A stretch of 64,000 bases of DNA from Erysipelothrix tonsillarum DSM 14972 (GTDB lineage: Bacteria > Bacillota_I > Bacilli_A > Erysipelotrichales > Erysipelotrichaceae): NCBI RefSeq assembly GCF_000373785.1, contig NZ_KB892380.1:114860-178859 (forward strand), given 5' to 3'. The translations under genes and the position numbers were made by a program. Shown here piece after piece: positions 24,253-33,187 of this stretch. The notes under the pieces are model-generated. The model did not search any database, was not told the DNA's origin, and saw only the letters and a program-made list of their open reading frames with translations. The first letter of the stretch is position 1. Every line of letters begins with the position of its first letter.

Positions 24253-24780
24253 AGATTTATAATCGTTAGAACTTAAGTATCCTAGGTCTTTTTGAATACG
24301 TTCGGTGTCATACCACTGAACGTATTTTTTTATTTTCTTTATTGATGATGTTTTGTAGTTATTCCTTATCCAATTCAAATACATTCTTCCTTTAATTGCG
24401 AAAACCAATTTTCTATTGGACTCTTTTGCCATATCAAGCCCTCTTCTTTCTAGCTTGAGTCTTTATATTTAACCTGTTTTGTATCTTTGAATCATTTTAT
24501 GGTTTAACACTAAACCTAACTTTCGCTCTATGTAGTACTTAAAACGGATTGTTCCATAAAAACCAGATCGTTTATTGTGCTCTGCTAATATCATTTCAGC
24601 GATAGTGTCACTAAAAATTATTCATAATAACTTTGTCTCACAATATTCAACACATGATAAATCCTAGAAGCGAGATACTCATTTCTAGTTTATCTTTATA
24701 TGTACGTTGATTCGTTTAGACATAAAAAACACCTCTAAAGTTTTGACTAAATTTTAAAACATAGGTGTTTTTTATTTAGT
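24253..24780 (-). mobile_element. Decayed IS3-family insertion element (deleted transposase remnant)
   Basis: On the minus strand, the 5' side reads MSKRIN, then after a shift TYKDKLEMSISLL, as in IS3-type OrfA. After a large deletion it reads ILAEHNKRSGFYGTIRFKYY and LGLVLNHKMIQRY, as in OrfB, and finally KYVQWYDTERIQKDLGYLSS, the end of an IS3/IS150-group transposase. Several stop codons interrupt it (for example after RYKTG), and the whole is about 0.53 kb versus 1.2-1.5 kb for an intact element. The 572-base stretch without a live gene between the SDR and Nudix genes is explained by it. Confidence 0.8.
24724..24773 (-). terminator. Long-loop inverted repeat, possible terminator of Nudix gene
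   Basis: AAAAAACACCT and AGGTGTTTTTT form a perfect 11-bp inverted repeat with a 28-base loop, at the upstream edge of the IS remnant. On the minus strand it could end transcription of the Nudix gene (stop at 24820), or it may be the IS terminal region. Confidence 0.45.
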
Positions 24781-24819
24781 ATCAACTTTAAAGGTATTAT
24801 AATCATACTCTGGTTCTAT

Positions 24820-25620
24820 TTATAAATTCAATAACATTTCTTTAACTTCAGTCATTTCCATCTCGAATTGACTCAATTTATCTTCCGCAATCCATTGATT
24901 TGTTTCATGATTCGATTCAGGATATTCTGACATATCGACCACAACTTCGAACACAATATTTATGAAGTGAACGGTTTTATCATATTTTTTGAGTTCAATA
25001 ATATCTTCCGCGATACCTACAAACTCCGAATCAAGCACAAGATAGGACGTTTCTTCTTTTACTTCCCGTTCCAATGCTTGGTAAATGGTTTCGTTTAATT
25101 TTTGACGACCACCAATTAAATGATGATTTTGGTCGAAAAGAATGCCTTTCTCAGACTGAATAATTGCATTAATTCTGATCTCGAATTCATGATTATCCTG
25201 AACGTGATAACAAATGTCCTTTGCTTCAAACTCCGAAGGTTCAACTGTTCGTTGTTCATAGAAATCAAATGCATCCGCTTCAATCATTGGCAGCCATTCA
25301 GCTGGACAAGCCTCTTGTTCCAGAATGTGATAATTATCCGACTCATTAAAAGAATTTAATTCAGCGATTAGAATGAAATTATGCGTATGGCAAGAACCTG
25401 TTTCAAATGTTTCACCTAAGCCAACAAACTCTAACACTTCAATTGTTTTATTAAATTCTGTAAAAACAAGTCTTTGTGCCCAGGTCTCAATTCGTTCTTG
25501 ATATTGTAAGATTCCTTGTACTGGTTTTAAATCCTTTAAGAAGATATATTTATGATTATATCGTATAAGAACTGTGACATAAACACAGTATTCATGATTA
25601 AAATTTAAATCCATAGTCAC
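24820..25620 (-). CDS. Nudix hydrolase, probably two Nudix-like domains
   Basis: A 266-residue protein whose C-terminal half (from about 135) is a Nudix domain: GGRQKLNETIYQALEREVKEE matches GX5EX7REUXEEXGU except that the glycine after EE-x is Ser (ETS). The N-terminal half has a similar strand order (HEYCVYVTVLIRYNHKYIFL, then WAQRLVFTEFNKTIEVLEF) but no Nudix box, so it may be a degenerate repeat of the same fold. Nudix enzymes hydrolyse nucleoside diphosphates linked to other groups. It stands alone, divergent from none and ahead of the IS remnant; the specific substrate is unknown. Confidence 0.8.
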   Translation of the reverse strand: MTMDLNFNHEYCVYVTVLIRYNHKYIFLKDLKPVQGILQYQERIETWAQRLVFTEFNKTIEVLEFVGLGETFETGSCHTHNFILIAELNSFNESDNYHILEQEACPAEWLPMIEADAFDFYEQRTVEPSEFEAKDICYHVQDNHEFEIRINAIIQSEKGILFDQNHHLIGGRQKLNETIYQALEREVKEETSYLVLDSEFVGIAEDIIELKKYDKTVHFINIVFEVVVDMSEYPESNHETNQWIAEDKLSQFEMEMTEVKEMLLNL

Positions 25621-25631
25621 TCCTTGATATA

Positions 25632-25656
25632 GAAAAACCGGCCAGAGACCGGTTTG
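25632..25656 (-). terminator. Rho-independent terminator of rplKA
   Basis: AAACCGG pairs with CCGGTTT around a 7-base loop. On the minus strand it ends in a T run a few bases after the rplA stop. Confidence 0.8.
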
Positions 25657-25672
25657 TTTAATTTAACATTAA

Positions 25673-26356
25673 TTAGTCGATTGAAACTTTGATTCCAGGA
25701 CCCATTGATGTTGAGATTGTAAGGTTTTTAATAAAAGCACCCTTAACAGCAGCTGGACGTGATTTGAGAATTACGTCATGTAATGCGTTAAAGTTTTCTT
25801 CTAATGCTTCATCTGTAAATGATGATTTACCGATAATTGTGTTAACGTTTGATTCTTTATCAACACGGTATTCGATTTTACCTTTTTTGATTTCTTCAAC
25901 AGCTTTAGTAATGTCCATTGTTACTGTTCCAGTTTTAGGGTTTGGCATTAAACCTTTAGGTCCTAATACACGACCAAGTTTACCAAGCTCACCCATCATA
26001 TCTGGTGTAGCAACGATGATGTCGAAATCGAACCATCCTTTTTGGATATCTTCAAGAATTTCTTTACCACCAACAAAATCTGCTCCTGCATCTTTTGCTT
26101 CTTGTTCCTTAGCGCCTTGAGTTACAACCAATACCTTTTGCGAACGTCCTGTTCCATTAGGTAATACCATAGCACCACGGATTTGTTGATCAGCATGACG
26201 AGGATCAACATTTAAACGGTATGAAACTTCTACTGTTTCATCGAATTTTGCGAAACTTGCTTCTTTTGCTAATTTGATTGCTTCAGAAATTGAGTAAACT
26301 TTTGAGCGATCCACTAATTCATTAGCTTTAACGACGTTTTTTGATTTTTTAGCCAT
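25673..26356 (-). CDS. rplA: Ribosomal protein L1
   Basis: L1 of the large subunit stalk base, 227 residues. Recognised by the N-terminal [42 protein letters not shown] pattern (quoted only in part: [20 protein letters not shown]) and [17 protein letters not shown] in the middle. In bacteria L1 often represses its own rplK-rplA mRNA. It follows rplK by six bases. Confidence 0.97.
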   Translation of the reverse strand: MAKKSKNVVKANELVDRSKVYSISEAIKLAKEASFAKFDETVEVSYRLNVDPRHADQQIRGAMVLPNGTGRSQKVLVVTQGAKEQEAKDAGADFVGGKEILEDIQKGWFDFDIIVATPDMMGELGKLGRVLGPKGLMPNPKTGTVTMDITKAVEEIKKGKIEYRVDKESNVNTIIGKSSFTDEALEENFNALHDVILKSRPAAVKGAFIKNLTISTSMGPGIKVSID

Positions 26357-26362
26357 TATACT

Positions 26363-26785
26363 CTAGTCCTCCATTCCTTCAATAGCAATACCCATATTAC
26401 GTGCTGTACCAGCAACGATGTTCATAGCACCTTCGATGCTATTAGCATTTAAATCGGGCATTTTATATTCAGCGATTTCACGTAATTGATCCGCTGAGAT
26501 TGTAGCAACAATGTTTGAATTTGGTGTTGCTGATCCACTCTTAACTCCAGCAGCTCTCTTTAATAAGATGGCAGCAGGTGTTGTTTTTAAGACAAAATCA
26601 AATGATTTGTCATCAAATACTGTAATTTCTACAGGCACAACGTCTCCTGCACGTTCTCTACTTTGATCATTGAACGCAGTACAGAATTGAGGCATGTTAA
26701 TACCAACACCAGCTAATGCAGGTCCTGGTTTAGCGCCACCGGCAGGGAATTGTAGTTTAACTACTCTTGCAACTTTTTTACTCAC
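26363..26785 (-). CDS. rplK: Ribosomal protein L11
   Basis: L11 of the large subunit GTPase-associated region, 140 residues. Start is taken at a GTG near 26785 giving VSKKVARVVKLQFPAGGAKP, the usual L11 start, eight bases after AGGAGG; an upstream in-frame ATG (26854) would add 23 non-homologous residues. The characteristic PAGGAKPGPALAGVGINMPQF follows, of which PGPALAGVG is typical. It is cotranscribed with rplA and, unusually for a minimal view, nusG and secE are not next to it in this window. Confidence 0.96.
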   Translation of the reverse strand: MSKKVARVVKLQFPAGGAKPGPALAGVGINMPQFCTAFNDQSRERAGDVVPVEITVFDDKSFDFVLKTTPAAILLKRAAGVKSGSATPNSNIVATISADQLREIAEYKMPDLNANSIEGAMNIVAGTARNMGIAIEGMED

Positions 26786-26929
26786 GAGACATTCCTCCTT
26801 ATATGTGTTTGTCTGTGCTGTGGTTAAATGAATGGTTGCATCACTCTCCCACATAACAAAAGCCTTTTTACAGGCTTATATATTTTACATCTTTCAAACT
26901 TCTAAGTCAAGCATCAGTAACATCACTGT

Positions 26930-27361
26930 TTAGAGTTTTTCCGGCCAAACCATTGTGTGTTCTAAATGACCTGTTTCTTCATTATTTGCACTTTCCACAG
27001 TCGTAAATCCTTCACGTTTATAAAATGATTGTGCTTTTGGATTTTGATCAAATACATCCAACGTTAATTCATCGTAACGTGTTTTTAAATAATCAAGTAA
27101 TTGTTTTCCTATCCCTTTGCTTCGCATTGACTTATCAACAAAAATCCCCGCAAGGTAGTAACCTTCCATTACCCCCGCAAATCCTTGAATAATACCATCT
27201 TCCTCACAAACGTAGATATTAGCATTTTCCATCATTTCTTTCACAAGATCATAGTTATCCGTCCAATAAGATGGATCCACAAATGAATGGGCATCTAAAT
27301 TACTTTGTAACCAAATCTCCATAACTCGATTAATCTCAGGTATTTCCATATAACGTATCAT
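26930..27361 (-). CDS. GNAT family N-acetyltransferase
   Basis: A 143-residue acetyl-CoA-dependent acyltransferase of the GNAT fold. The acetyl-CoA loop is RSKGIGKQLL (near residue 84), with the preceding strand YYLAGIFVDKSM and the C-terminal FYKREGFTTVES. The substrate is unknown; the overall layout resembles YjaB-type proteins. It lies alone with a terminator-free upstream gap before rplK on the other side; start ATG at 27361 follows AAGGAGGTAAGG. Confidence 0.87.
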   Translation of the reverse strand: MIRYMEIPEINRVMEIWLQSNLDAHSFVDPSYWTDNYDLVKEMMENANIYVCEEDGIIQGFAGVMEGYYLAGIFVDKSMRSKGIGKQLLDYLKTRYDELTLDVFDQNPKAQSFYKREGFTTVESANNEETGHLEHTMVWPEKL

Positions 27362-27441
27362 TAATCCTTACCTCCTTTGGTATTGCTTTAACTAAGGCTA
27401 TTATACCTTTTTCTTTAACGCATCTCTACCGTGCTTCTCCA

Positions 27442-27480
27442 TAAAAAAGATGTGGATAATTACCCACATCTTTATTTTTA
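27442..27480 (-). terminator. Rho-independent terminator of transketolase gene
   Basis: AAAGATGTGG pairs with CCACATCTTT around a short loop; the minus strand then runs into T residues, a few bases after the tkt stop. Confidence 0.85.
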
Positions 27481-27483
27481 AAA

Positions 27484-29463
27484 TTATTTAATAATTGATT
27501 TTACCGTTTCCGCAACGTTATCAACTGTAAATCCAAATGCTTCAAAGAGTTTTGGAGCGGGTGCTGATCCACCAAAGTGGTCTAAAGTTACATAAGCACC
27601 ATCAAGACCTACAAGTTTTCCCCAGCTTAGTGATGAAGCAGCCTCAACAGCAACGCGAGCGCGTACTGACGAAGGAAGAACCGATTCTTGATATTCTTTA
27701 CTTTGTTCTTCAAAGAGCTCAACACAAGGCATAGAAACAACGCGTACACCGATGTTTTCTTTGGCTAAAGCTTCTGCTGCATCAACAGCAAGTGATACTT
27801 CAGATCCAGTTGCCATAATTATTGCATCAATCTTATCGGCATCTTTCACAACATAACCACCTTTAAGTGCACCAGCACCTGATAAATCAAGTTGTGGTAA
27901 GTTTTGACGTGACAAGATCAAACCAACTGGTGTTGTTTTTGATGTAAGTGCCAATACCCATCCGTATGCTGTTTCCGTCGCATCAGCCGGACGGAATGTA
28001 TAGAAATTAGGTAATGAACGCAACATAGTAAGTTGCTCAACAGGTTCATGAGTTGGTCCATCTTCCCCAACACCAATACTATCATGTGTAAGAACATACG
28101 TTAAAGGTATATTCATCAATGAACTGAGACGCGCCATTGGTTTTAAGAAATCTGAGAATACAAAGAATGTTGCAACATAGGCTTTAAGTCCACCGTAGAG
28201 CACAATACCATTTCCCATCGCTGCCATTGCGTGTTCACGAATACCAAAATGAATATTGCGTCCCGCAAAGTTTTGTGACGAGAATGATTCTTCATCATTC
28301 ATATTTGTCATATTTGACGGCGCTAAGTCAGCTGACCCACCAAAAATGTTCGTGTATTTGTCTTTAAGGCGATTAATCATCATACCTGAAACATTACGAG
28401 TAGCCATTGGTTTGTTTTCAAATTCAAAAAGGGATGCATCTTCAGTTAATGATTCAACCGTAATGTCTTTAAAATCATTTTCCAATTGTTGCGCAAGTTC
28501 TGGATATGCATTTTTATATGCATCCATCATTGCATTCCATGATTCTTGTGCTTTTGCACCTTCTGATGCAATTGCTTTAAAATGTTCATATACTTCTTCA
28601 GGAACAAAGAATGGTTCAAGGCTTGGATAATTTACAAGTTCTTTAAACTCTTTGATCCCTTCTTCACCAATTGGTGCTCCGTGCGATGCAGCAGAACCTT
28701 CTTTTGGTGTACCAAATCCAATTTTTGTACGGATTTCAATAAATGAAGGTTTATCGAGGTTTAATTTTGCTTCTGTAATTGCAGCATTAATTGCTTCAAT
28801 ATCATTACCATCTTCTACGACGAAAGTATCAAAACCATATGCTTCATAACGAGCACATACGTCTTCATGGAATGATAAATCCGTGCTACCTTCGATTGTG
28901 ATGTTGTTTGAATCATAGAGCACAATTAAACGACCCAAATTCATCGCTCCAGCAAATGAAGATGCTTCACTGGTAATTCCTTCCATCATACAGCCGTCAC
29001 CTGAAATAACATAAGTAAAGTTATTAAATACTTCAAAACCATCTTTGTTATATTTTGCAGCAAGATGTTCTTGAGCCATCGCCATACCCACAGCAGTGGA
29101 TAAACCTGCTCCTAAAGGACCTGTTGTTGCTTCAACCCCATCAGTATGACCATACTCTGGATGTCCTGGTGTTAAAGAATTAAATTGACGGAAGTTTTGT
29201 AAATCTTCCTTTGAAACATTATATCCAAATACATGGAGTAATGAGTATAGAAGTGCCGATCCATGTCCTGCTGACAAGACAAAACGATCTCTGTTAATCC
29301 ATTTAGGATCTGCAGGGTTAAAGTTCATATGGTTTGCCCATACAGTATATGCCATGGGCGCAGCGCCTAAAGGCATTCCTGGGTGACCTGAATTTGCTTT
29401 TTGAACTGCATCTACAGATAATACACGAAGTGCATTAACTGCTAAGTTTTCGATATTATTCAT
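27484..29463 (-). CDS. tkt: Transketolase
   Basis: Thiamine diphosphate enzyme of the pentose phosphate pathway, 659 residues, that moves two-carbon units between sugar phosphates. N-terminal LSAGHGSALLYSLLHVFGY, TPP motif GDGCMMEGITSEASSFAG ending in NN, the middle HDSIGVGEDGPTHEPVEQL and ATGSEVSLAVDAAEAL match the family throughout. It should use NADPH-linked oxidative sugars or ribose made by rpiB-type enzymes. Start is MNNIENLAVNALRVLSVDAVQ with good ribosome binding (GGAGCACAT). It is a single-gene unit closed by a terminator. Confidence 0.97.
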   Translation of the reverse strand: MNNIENLAVNALRVLSVDAVQKANSGHPGMPLGAAPMAYTVWANHMNFNPADPKWINRDRFVLSAGHGSALLYSLLHVFGYNVSKEDLQNFRQFNSLTPGHPEYGHTDGVEATTGPLGAGLSTAVGMAMAQEHLAAKYNKDGFEVFNNFTYVISGDGCMMEGITSEASSFAGAMNLGRLIVLYDSNNITIEGSTDLSFHEDVCARYEAYGFDTFVVEDGNDIEAINAAITEAKLNLDKPSFIEIRTKIGFGTPKEGSAASHGAPIGEEGIKEFKELVNYPSLEPFFVPEEVYEHFKAIASEGAKAQESWNAMMDAYKNAYPELAQQLENDFKDITVESLTEDASLFEFENKPMATRNVSGMMINRLKDKYTNIFGGSADLAPSNMTNMNDEESFSSQNFAGRNIHFGIREHAMAAMGNGIVLYGGLKAYVATFFVFSDFLKPMARLSSLMNIPLTYVLTHDSIGVGEDGPTHEPVEQLTMLRSLPNFYTFRPADATETAYGWVLALTSKTTPVGLILSRQNLPQLDLSGAGALKGGYVVKDADKIDAIIMATGSEVSLAVDAAEALAKENIGVRVVSMPCVELFEEQSKEYQESVLPSSVRARVAVEAASSLSWGKLVGLDGAYVTLDHFGGSAPAPKLFEAFGFTVDNVAETVKSIIK

Positions 29464-29564
29464 AATTTATATGTGCTCCTTCTTTTTCATATATAAGATA
29501 CATGATTTTAGATAATTTATCAATGTACCGCTTGTACCCTTAAAAGACGTAGCACGTGATGTTT

Positions 29565-31232
29565 TTAATCAAGTTGTGCTATTTTATTGATATCTTCTTG
29601 GAGTGCTTCAAATTTCGCGAGTGAAGCTTCTATCGTTTTACCGACAACACAGTAATAGAACTTACATTTTGGTTCGGTTCCGGATGGACGAATCGCAATC
29701 CATGAGCCATCTTCAAGACTGTATTTAATTACATTTGATTTCGGTAATGTTAGAGTTTCCCCCGTAGAACGCATCGATGTCAGATAATCATCTCGATATA
29801 GCACTTGAATGCCTGCGAAAGATGTAATTTCTGACTCTCTAAATGTTGTAAGAATTTCTTGAATGCGATTCAAGCCATCTTGACCTGATAATGTAATCGC
29901 AACTTGTGTTTCATGATATGCTCCATGGCGATCATAAAGACCATTGAGTACATCAACTAATGTTAATCCTTTATTTTTATAATAGTTTGCTGCTTCCGCA
30001 ACCATCATACATGCTTGTAAAGCATCTTTATCACGAACAAAGTCGGCTATTAAATAACCATAGCTTTCTTCATAACCAAATACAAAATTAAAATCGCCCA
30101 CTTTGTTATGGTTTTCAATGCTATCACCAATGTATTTGAAACCAGTAAGTGTTTTTTCCACATTAACACCATATGCCGCCGCAATTTTTTCTCCTAAATC
30201 AGAAGTCACGACTGTATTAAACATAATTGGGTTTTCAGGCATGGTTTCCTTTTCAATATGCGTCGCATAAATATACTCTTGCAAAATTGAACCGCCTTGA
30301 TTCCCTGTGAGATAAACATATTCTCCATGATGTTTAACCACAATACCCATACGATCTGCATCAGGATCACAACTTAAAACAAGATCCGCATCGTGTTTAA
30401 CCGCATATTCTACAGCGAGGTCATACGACGCATGCTCTTCAGGATTCGGTGTTTTTGTATTACTAAAATTTGGATCATATTCACTTTGTTCAATCACGGG
30501 AATGACATTATATCCTGTTTCCGACAAAATATCAGGAACTAGGGGATAAGACGTTCCGTGCTGCGATGTGAATACAACAGACAAGGATTTTACTTCTTCC
30601 GATCGAAGTTGTATTGATTTGATGGCTTCCTTATATTTTTCATCAAAATCTGAATCCATATAAGAAATCATGGATCGATTACCTTGTGTAATATTAATTT
30701 TTGTTTCATCGGGTTCTTCATCAATCAATGCAATCACACGCGCAATTTTGTGATCAACCAATTGACATCCATTTTCGTCATAAACCTTATAACCATTGTA
30801 TTCTTTTGGATTGTGGCTTGCAGTAATTACAATACCACCCACACAATTTAAGGTTCTAACGGCAAAAGATAATTCTGGTGTTGGACGTGGTTGTGAAAAG
30901 ATGTAACTTTCAATTCCATATGTTGATAACACCATTGCACTCACGTCCGCAAATTCTTTCGACATATGACGGTTATCATACGCAATCGCTATTTTTAATT
31001 CTTTATTTTTAAATGTTTCAACTAAGTATTTCGCAAATCCCACACTTGCTTTAGCTACCGTATAAACATTCATGCGGTTAGGTCCGATTCCTAATAATCC
31101 GCGCATTCCTGCAGTACCAAATTCTAATGACTTATAAAAAGCGTCATGTTTTGTGCTTTCATCCATGTTTTGAAGTTCTTTTTCAATCCATGAATCATTG
31201 CGAGCCAACTCATTCCATCTATCTAATGACAT
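29565..31232 (-). CDS. Phosphoglucomutase/phosphomannomutase (PgcA type)
   Basis: An alpha-D-phosphohexomutase, about 555 residues, that interconverts hexose 1- and 6-phosphates for wall and capsule sugar supply. The active-site serine loop is TASHNPKEYNGYKVY, the metal loop is DPDADRMGIV, and the phosphate-binding RPSGTEPKCKFY lies near the C-terminus. The start is ATG 31232 after AGGAGGG; an upstream ATG at 31247 lies in the terminator of ptsH. Glucose-type use is likely because this longer family includes PgcA of Bacillus, needed for glucolipid and wall teichoic acid anchor synthesis. Confidence 0.92.
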   Translation of the reverse strand: MSLDRWNELARNDSWIEKELQNMDESTKHDAFYKSLEFGTAGMRGLLGIGPNRMNVYTVAKASVGFAKYLVETFKNKELKIAIAYDNRHMSKEFADVSAMVLSTYGIESYIFSQPRPTPELSFAVRTLNCVGGIVITASHNPKEYNGYKVYDENGCQLVDHKIARVIALIDEEPDETKINITQGNRSMISYMDSDFDEKYKEAIKSIQLRSEEVKSLSVVFTSQHGTSYPLVPDILSETGYNVIPVIEQSEYDPNFSNTKTPNPEEHASYDLAVEYAVKHDADLVLSCDPDADRMGIVVKHHGEYVYLTGNQGGSILQEYIYATHIEKETMPENPIMFNTVVTSDLGEKIAAAYGVNVEKTLTGFKYIGDSIENHNKVGDFNFVFGYEESYGYLIADFVRDKDALQACMMVAEAANYYKNKGLTLVDVLNGLYDRHGAYHETQVAITLSGQDGLNRIQEILTTFRESEITSFAGIQVLYRDDYLTSMRSTGETLTLPKSNVIKYSLEDGSWIAIRPSGTEPKCKFYYCVVGKTIEASLAKFEALQEDINKIAQLD

Positions 31233-31246
31233 AATTCCCTCCTGCA

Positions 31247-31280
31247 TAAAAAAAATAGAAGATTCTCATCTTCTATTTTA
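31247..31280 (-). terminator. Rho-independent terminator of ptsH
   Basis: AAAATAGAAGAT pairs with ATCTTCTATTTT around TCTC; the minus-strand T run follows. It sits between ptsH and the phosphohexomutase ribosome binding site. Confidence 0.85.
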
Positions 31281-31294
31281 TTCTAATTATAAAA

Positions 31295-31561
31295 TTAAGC
31301 AATTACTTTTTGTGCTTTTAGTACTTCTTCAATTGTAGCGATTGCATCATCTTGATCTTCACCTTCAGCTGAAATAACGATTTCTGACTGAGTTGGGATT
31401 CCTAATGACATAACGCCCATGATTGATTTCATGTTTACAGCTTTACCTTTGTAGCTGATTTTGATCTCGCTCTTGAATTTACTTGCTGCATTTACTGCTA
31501 CGGTTGCAGGACGTGCGTGCAATCCAACGGGATCAATAACTGTTACTGTAATCTCTTTCAT
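31295..31561 (-). CDS. ptsH: Phosphocarrier protein HPr
   Basis: HPr of the phosphotransferase system, 88 residues. His15 in GLHARPAT is phosphorylated by enzyme I and passes the phosphate to sugar-specific EII proteins. Ser46 in [12 protein letters not shown] is the regulatory site that HPr kinase/phosphatase modifies in Firmicutes, which links it to CcpA control. It is transcribed alone; ptsI is not adjacent here, unlike in many Firmicutes. Confidence 0.97.
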   Translation of the reverse strand: MKEITVTVIDPVGLHARPATVAVNAASKFKSEIKISYKGKAVNMKSIMGVMSLGIPTQSEIVISAEGEDQDDAIATIEEVLKAQKVIA

Positions 31562-31631
31562 AAGTATAACCTCCTACTTTTCATTTCAATTTTATACTAT
31601 TTTAAAGATTAATACAATGATTAGTCTTTTT

Positions 31632-32087
31632 TTACTTGTGATAAGGATGATTTTTTGAAATCATAAAGAATCGATACACTTGTTCGTATAGCATAAGACG
31701 CACCATTTGATGGGGAAAAGTAAGGTTAGAAATCTTCCAACGATAGTCGGAACGTTCTCTCATAAGTTGGTTAACTCCATGTGAACCACCGATAATAAAC
31801 GTAATTGTTTTTCCTAAATCAATGAGTTCCATAATTTTCCCACTCATTGAAACCGAATCAAGATCTTTTCCTTTTAAATCCATCAAAATAACGTAATCAC
31901 GTGCATCAATTTTATCCAACATTCGTTGACACTCGTCATCAATAATACTATTTATATCTGTTTTATTTGAATTTCCTAGCTCGATCATCTCAATATTATG
32001 AATCGGCTTCAAACGTTTTTCAAACTCTTGAATCAGCGCTTGCATTGGTTTTTCTTTAATCTTTCCAATCGCAATTATTTTTATCAC
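31632..32087 (-). CDS. rlmH: 23S rRNA (pseudouridine-1915-N3)-methyltransferase RlmH
   Basis: A 151-residue SPOUT-class methyltransferase that modifies helix 69 of 23S rRNA. The knot region is IIGGSHGVNQL, and the C-terminal LMLYEQVYRFFMISKNHPYHK fits the conserved RlmH end (YEQ-Y-N-PYHK). It overlaps htrA by 4 bases, as in Bacillus where the order is walJ-htrC-rlmH. Confidence 0.95.
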   Translation of the reverse strand: MIKIIAIGKIKEKPMQALIQEFEKRLKPIHNIEMIELGNSNKTDINSIIDDECQRMLDKIDARDYVILMDLKGKDLDSVSMSGKIMELIDLGKTITFIIGGSHGVNQLMRERSDYRWKISNLTFPHQMVRLMLYEQVYRFFMISKNHPYHK

Positions 32088-33187
32088 TGTAATGCTACCT
32101 CTACTTCATGCACTTCCCCATAACGATTTATGGTGAGCTTGACGGTATCGCCAACTTTATGTGCATAAAGTTCACGTCTAAAATCACGATAACTGGAAAT
32201 CGGTTTGCCGTTAATGTGGGTTAAAATATCGCCCTCTTTAATATCCGCTTTTCGCGCAGGACCGTTTTGCGTTAGTTCTGCGATAAATACTCCGGCATTA
32301 ACATCCTCAGGAACTTTATAGTAGTTTTTAAGGAAAGGATTCATTTCCGAAACCGAAACACCTGATATCCCAATAACTGGATATTGAACTTTTCCAGTTT
32401 CTTCAATTTGTTTAATAATTGGCACTACTTCATTGACTGGTATGGAGAATCCCATACCTTCAACTTGTGCTGAAGAAAGTTTCATTGAGTTAATTCCAAT
32501 TAATTCCCCATTCATGTTGACCAATGCGCCACCACTATTTCCCGGGTTAATTGCAGCATCTGTTTGCATAACGACCATATCCCAATCAGGATTACGATCA
32601 CCATTCAAGTCTACAGGTACTTTTCGATCTTTTCCTGAGATTACCCCGAAGGTAACTGAGTTTGCGAATTCCAAGTCAACTGGGCTACCAATTGCAAGAA
32701 CAAATTCCCCAACTTTCACTACGGATGAATCACCAAGCTTCATCGGTTGAATATCTGTATCCGTCTCCACTTGAAGCAACGCAAGATCAGTAAAAGGATC
32801 TGCACCGAGAAGTTTTGCCTCTACTTTTTCTCCATTAGAGAATTGTACATAGAATTGGTCACCTTTTTCAGTAACATGATTGTTTGTAATAATGTGGATT
32901 TTTCCACCTTCGTTTTTGTAAACAACCCCGGAACCACTACCGGCGAGTTGTCCACCTTGTACATTCAGTACACTTACAACTTGATCTTTTACATTTTCTA
33001 CAACTTTTGTAGGATCTGAATCAAATTCAGTAACTACTTTTTCTACCGTTTTCCCATCTTCTGTTTTCTCAGTTACGGTTGGTCGATTGTTTAGTTCATA
33101 AACTTGATACGTTAAAAATCCATTCCATGCGAGTAAAATTACTAGAATTCCAATAAATGTACGTTTAAATGCTTGGTCTTTTTTCAT
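32084..33187 (-). CDS. HtrA/DegP-type serine protease
   Basis: A 367-residue membrane-anchored chaperone-protease that degrades misfolded proteins outside the membrane. A short cytoplasmic end and a membrane segment (about 8-28) are followed by the trypsin-like domain with H104 (NNHVTE), D134 (TDLALLQ) and S218 (NPGNSGGAL), then one PDZ domain (about 270-360, ending in HINGKPISSYRDFRR). It overlaps both walJ and rlmH by 4 bases, matching htrC (yycK) position in the wal operon of Bacillus. Confidence 0.94.
   Translation of the reverse strand: MKKDQAFKRTFIGILVILLAWNGFLTYQVYELNNRPTVTEKTEDGKTVEKVVTEFDSDPTKVVENVKDQVVSVLNVQGGQLAGSGSGVVYKNEGGKIHIITNNHVTEKGDQFYVQFSNGEKVEAKLLGADPFTDLALLQVETDTDIQPMKLGDSSVVKVGEFVLAIGSPVDLEFANSVTFGVISGKDRKVPVDLNGDRNPDWDMVVMQTDAAINPGNSGGALVNMNGELIGINSMKLSSAQVEGMGFSIPVNEVVPIIKQIEETGKVQYPVIGISGVSVSEMNPFLKNYYKVPEDVNAGVFIAELTQNGPARKADIKEGDILTHINGKPISSYRDFRRELYAHKVGDTVKLTINRYGEVHEVEVALQ

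Noticed and set aside
24151-24432. 93-residue minus-strand frame as a live transposase gene
   Set aside because: Only its middle part matches an IS3 transposase end, it runs into the SDR gene in antisense, and the 5' part of the element is full of stops.
26862-26884. AAGCC/GGCTT hairpin before rplK as an L1-binding leader
   Set aside because: The stem is only 5 bp and has no clear resemblance to the L1 site of 23S rRNA; it could be a weak terminator remnant.
28256-28630. 124-residue plus-strand frame inside transketolase
   Set aside because: It lies wholly antisense to a strongly conserved gene and has no ribosome binding site or family match; a shadow frame.
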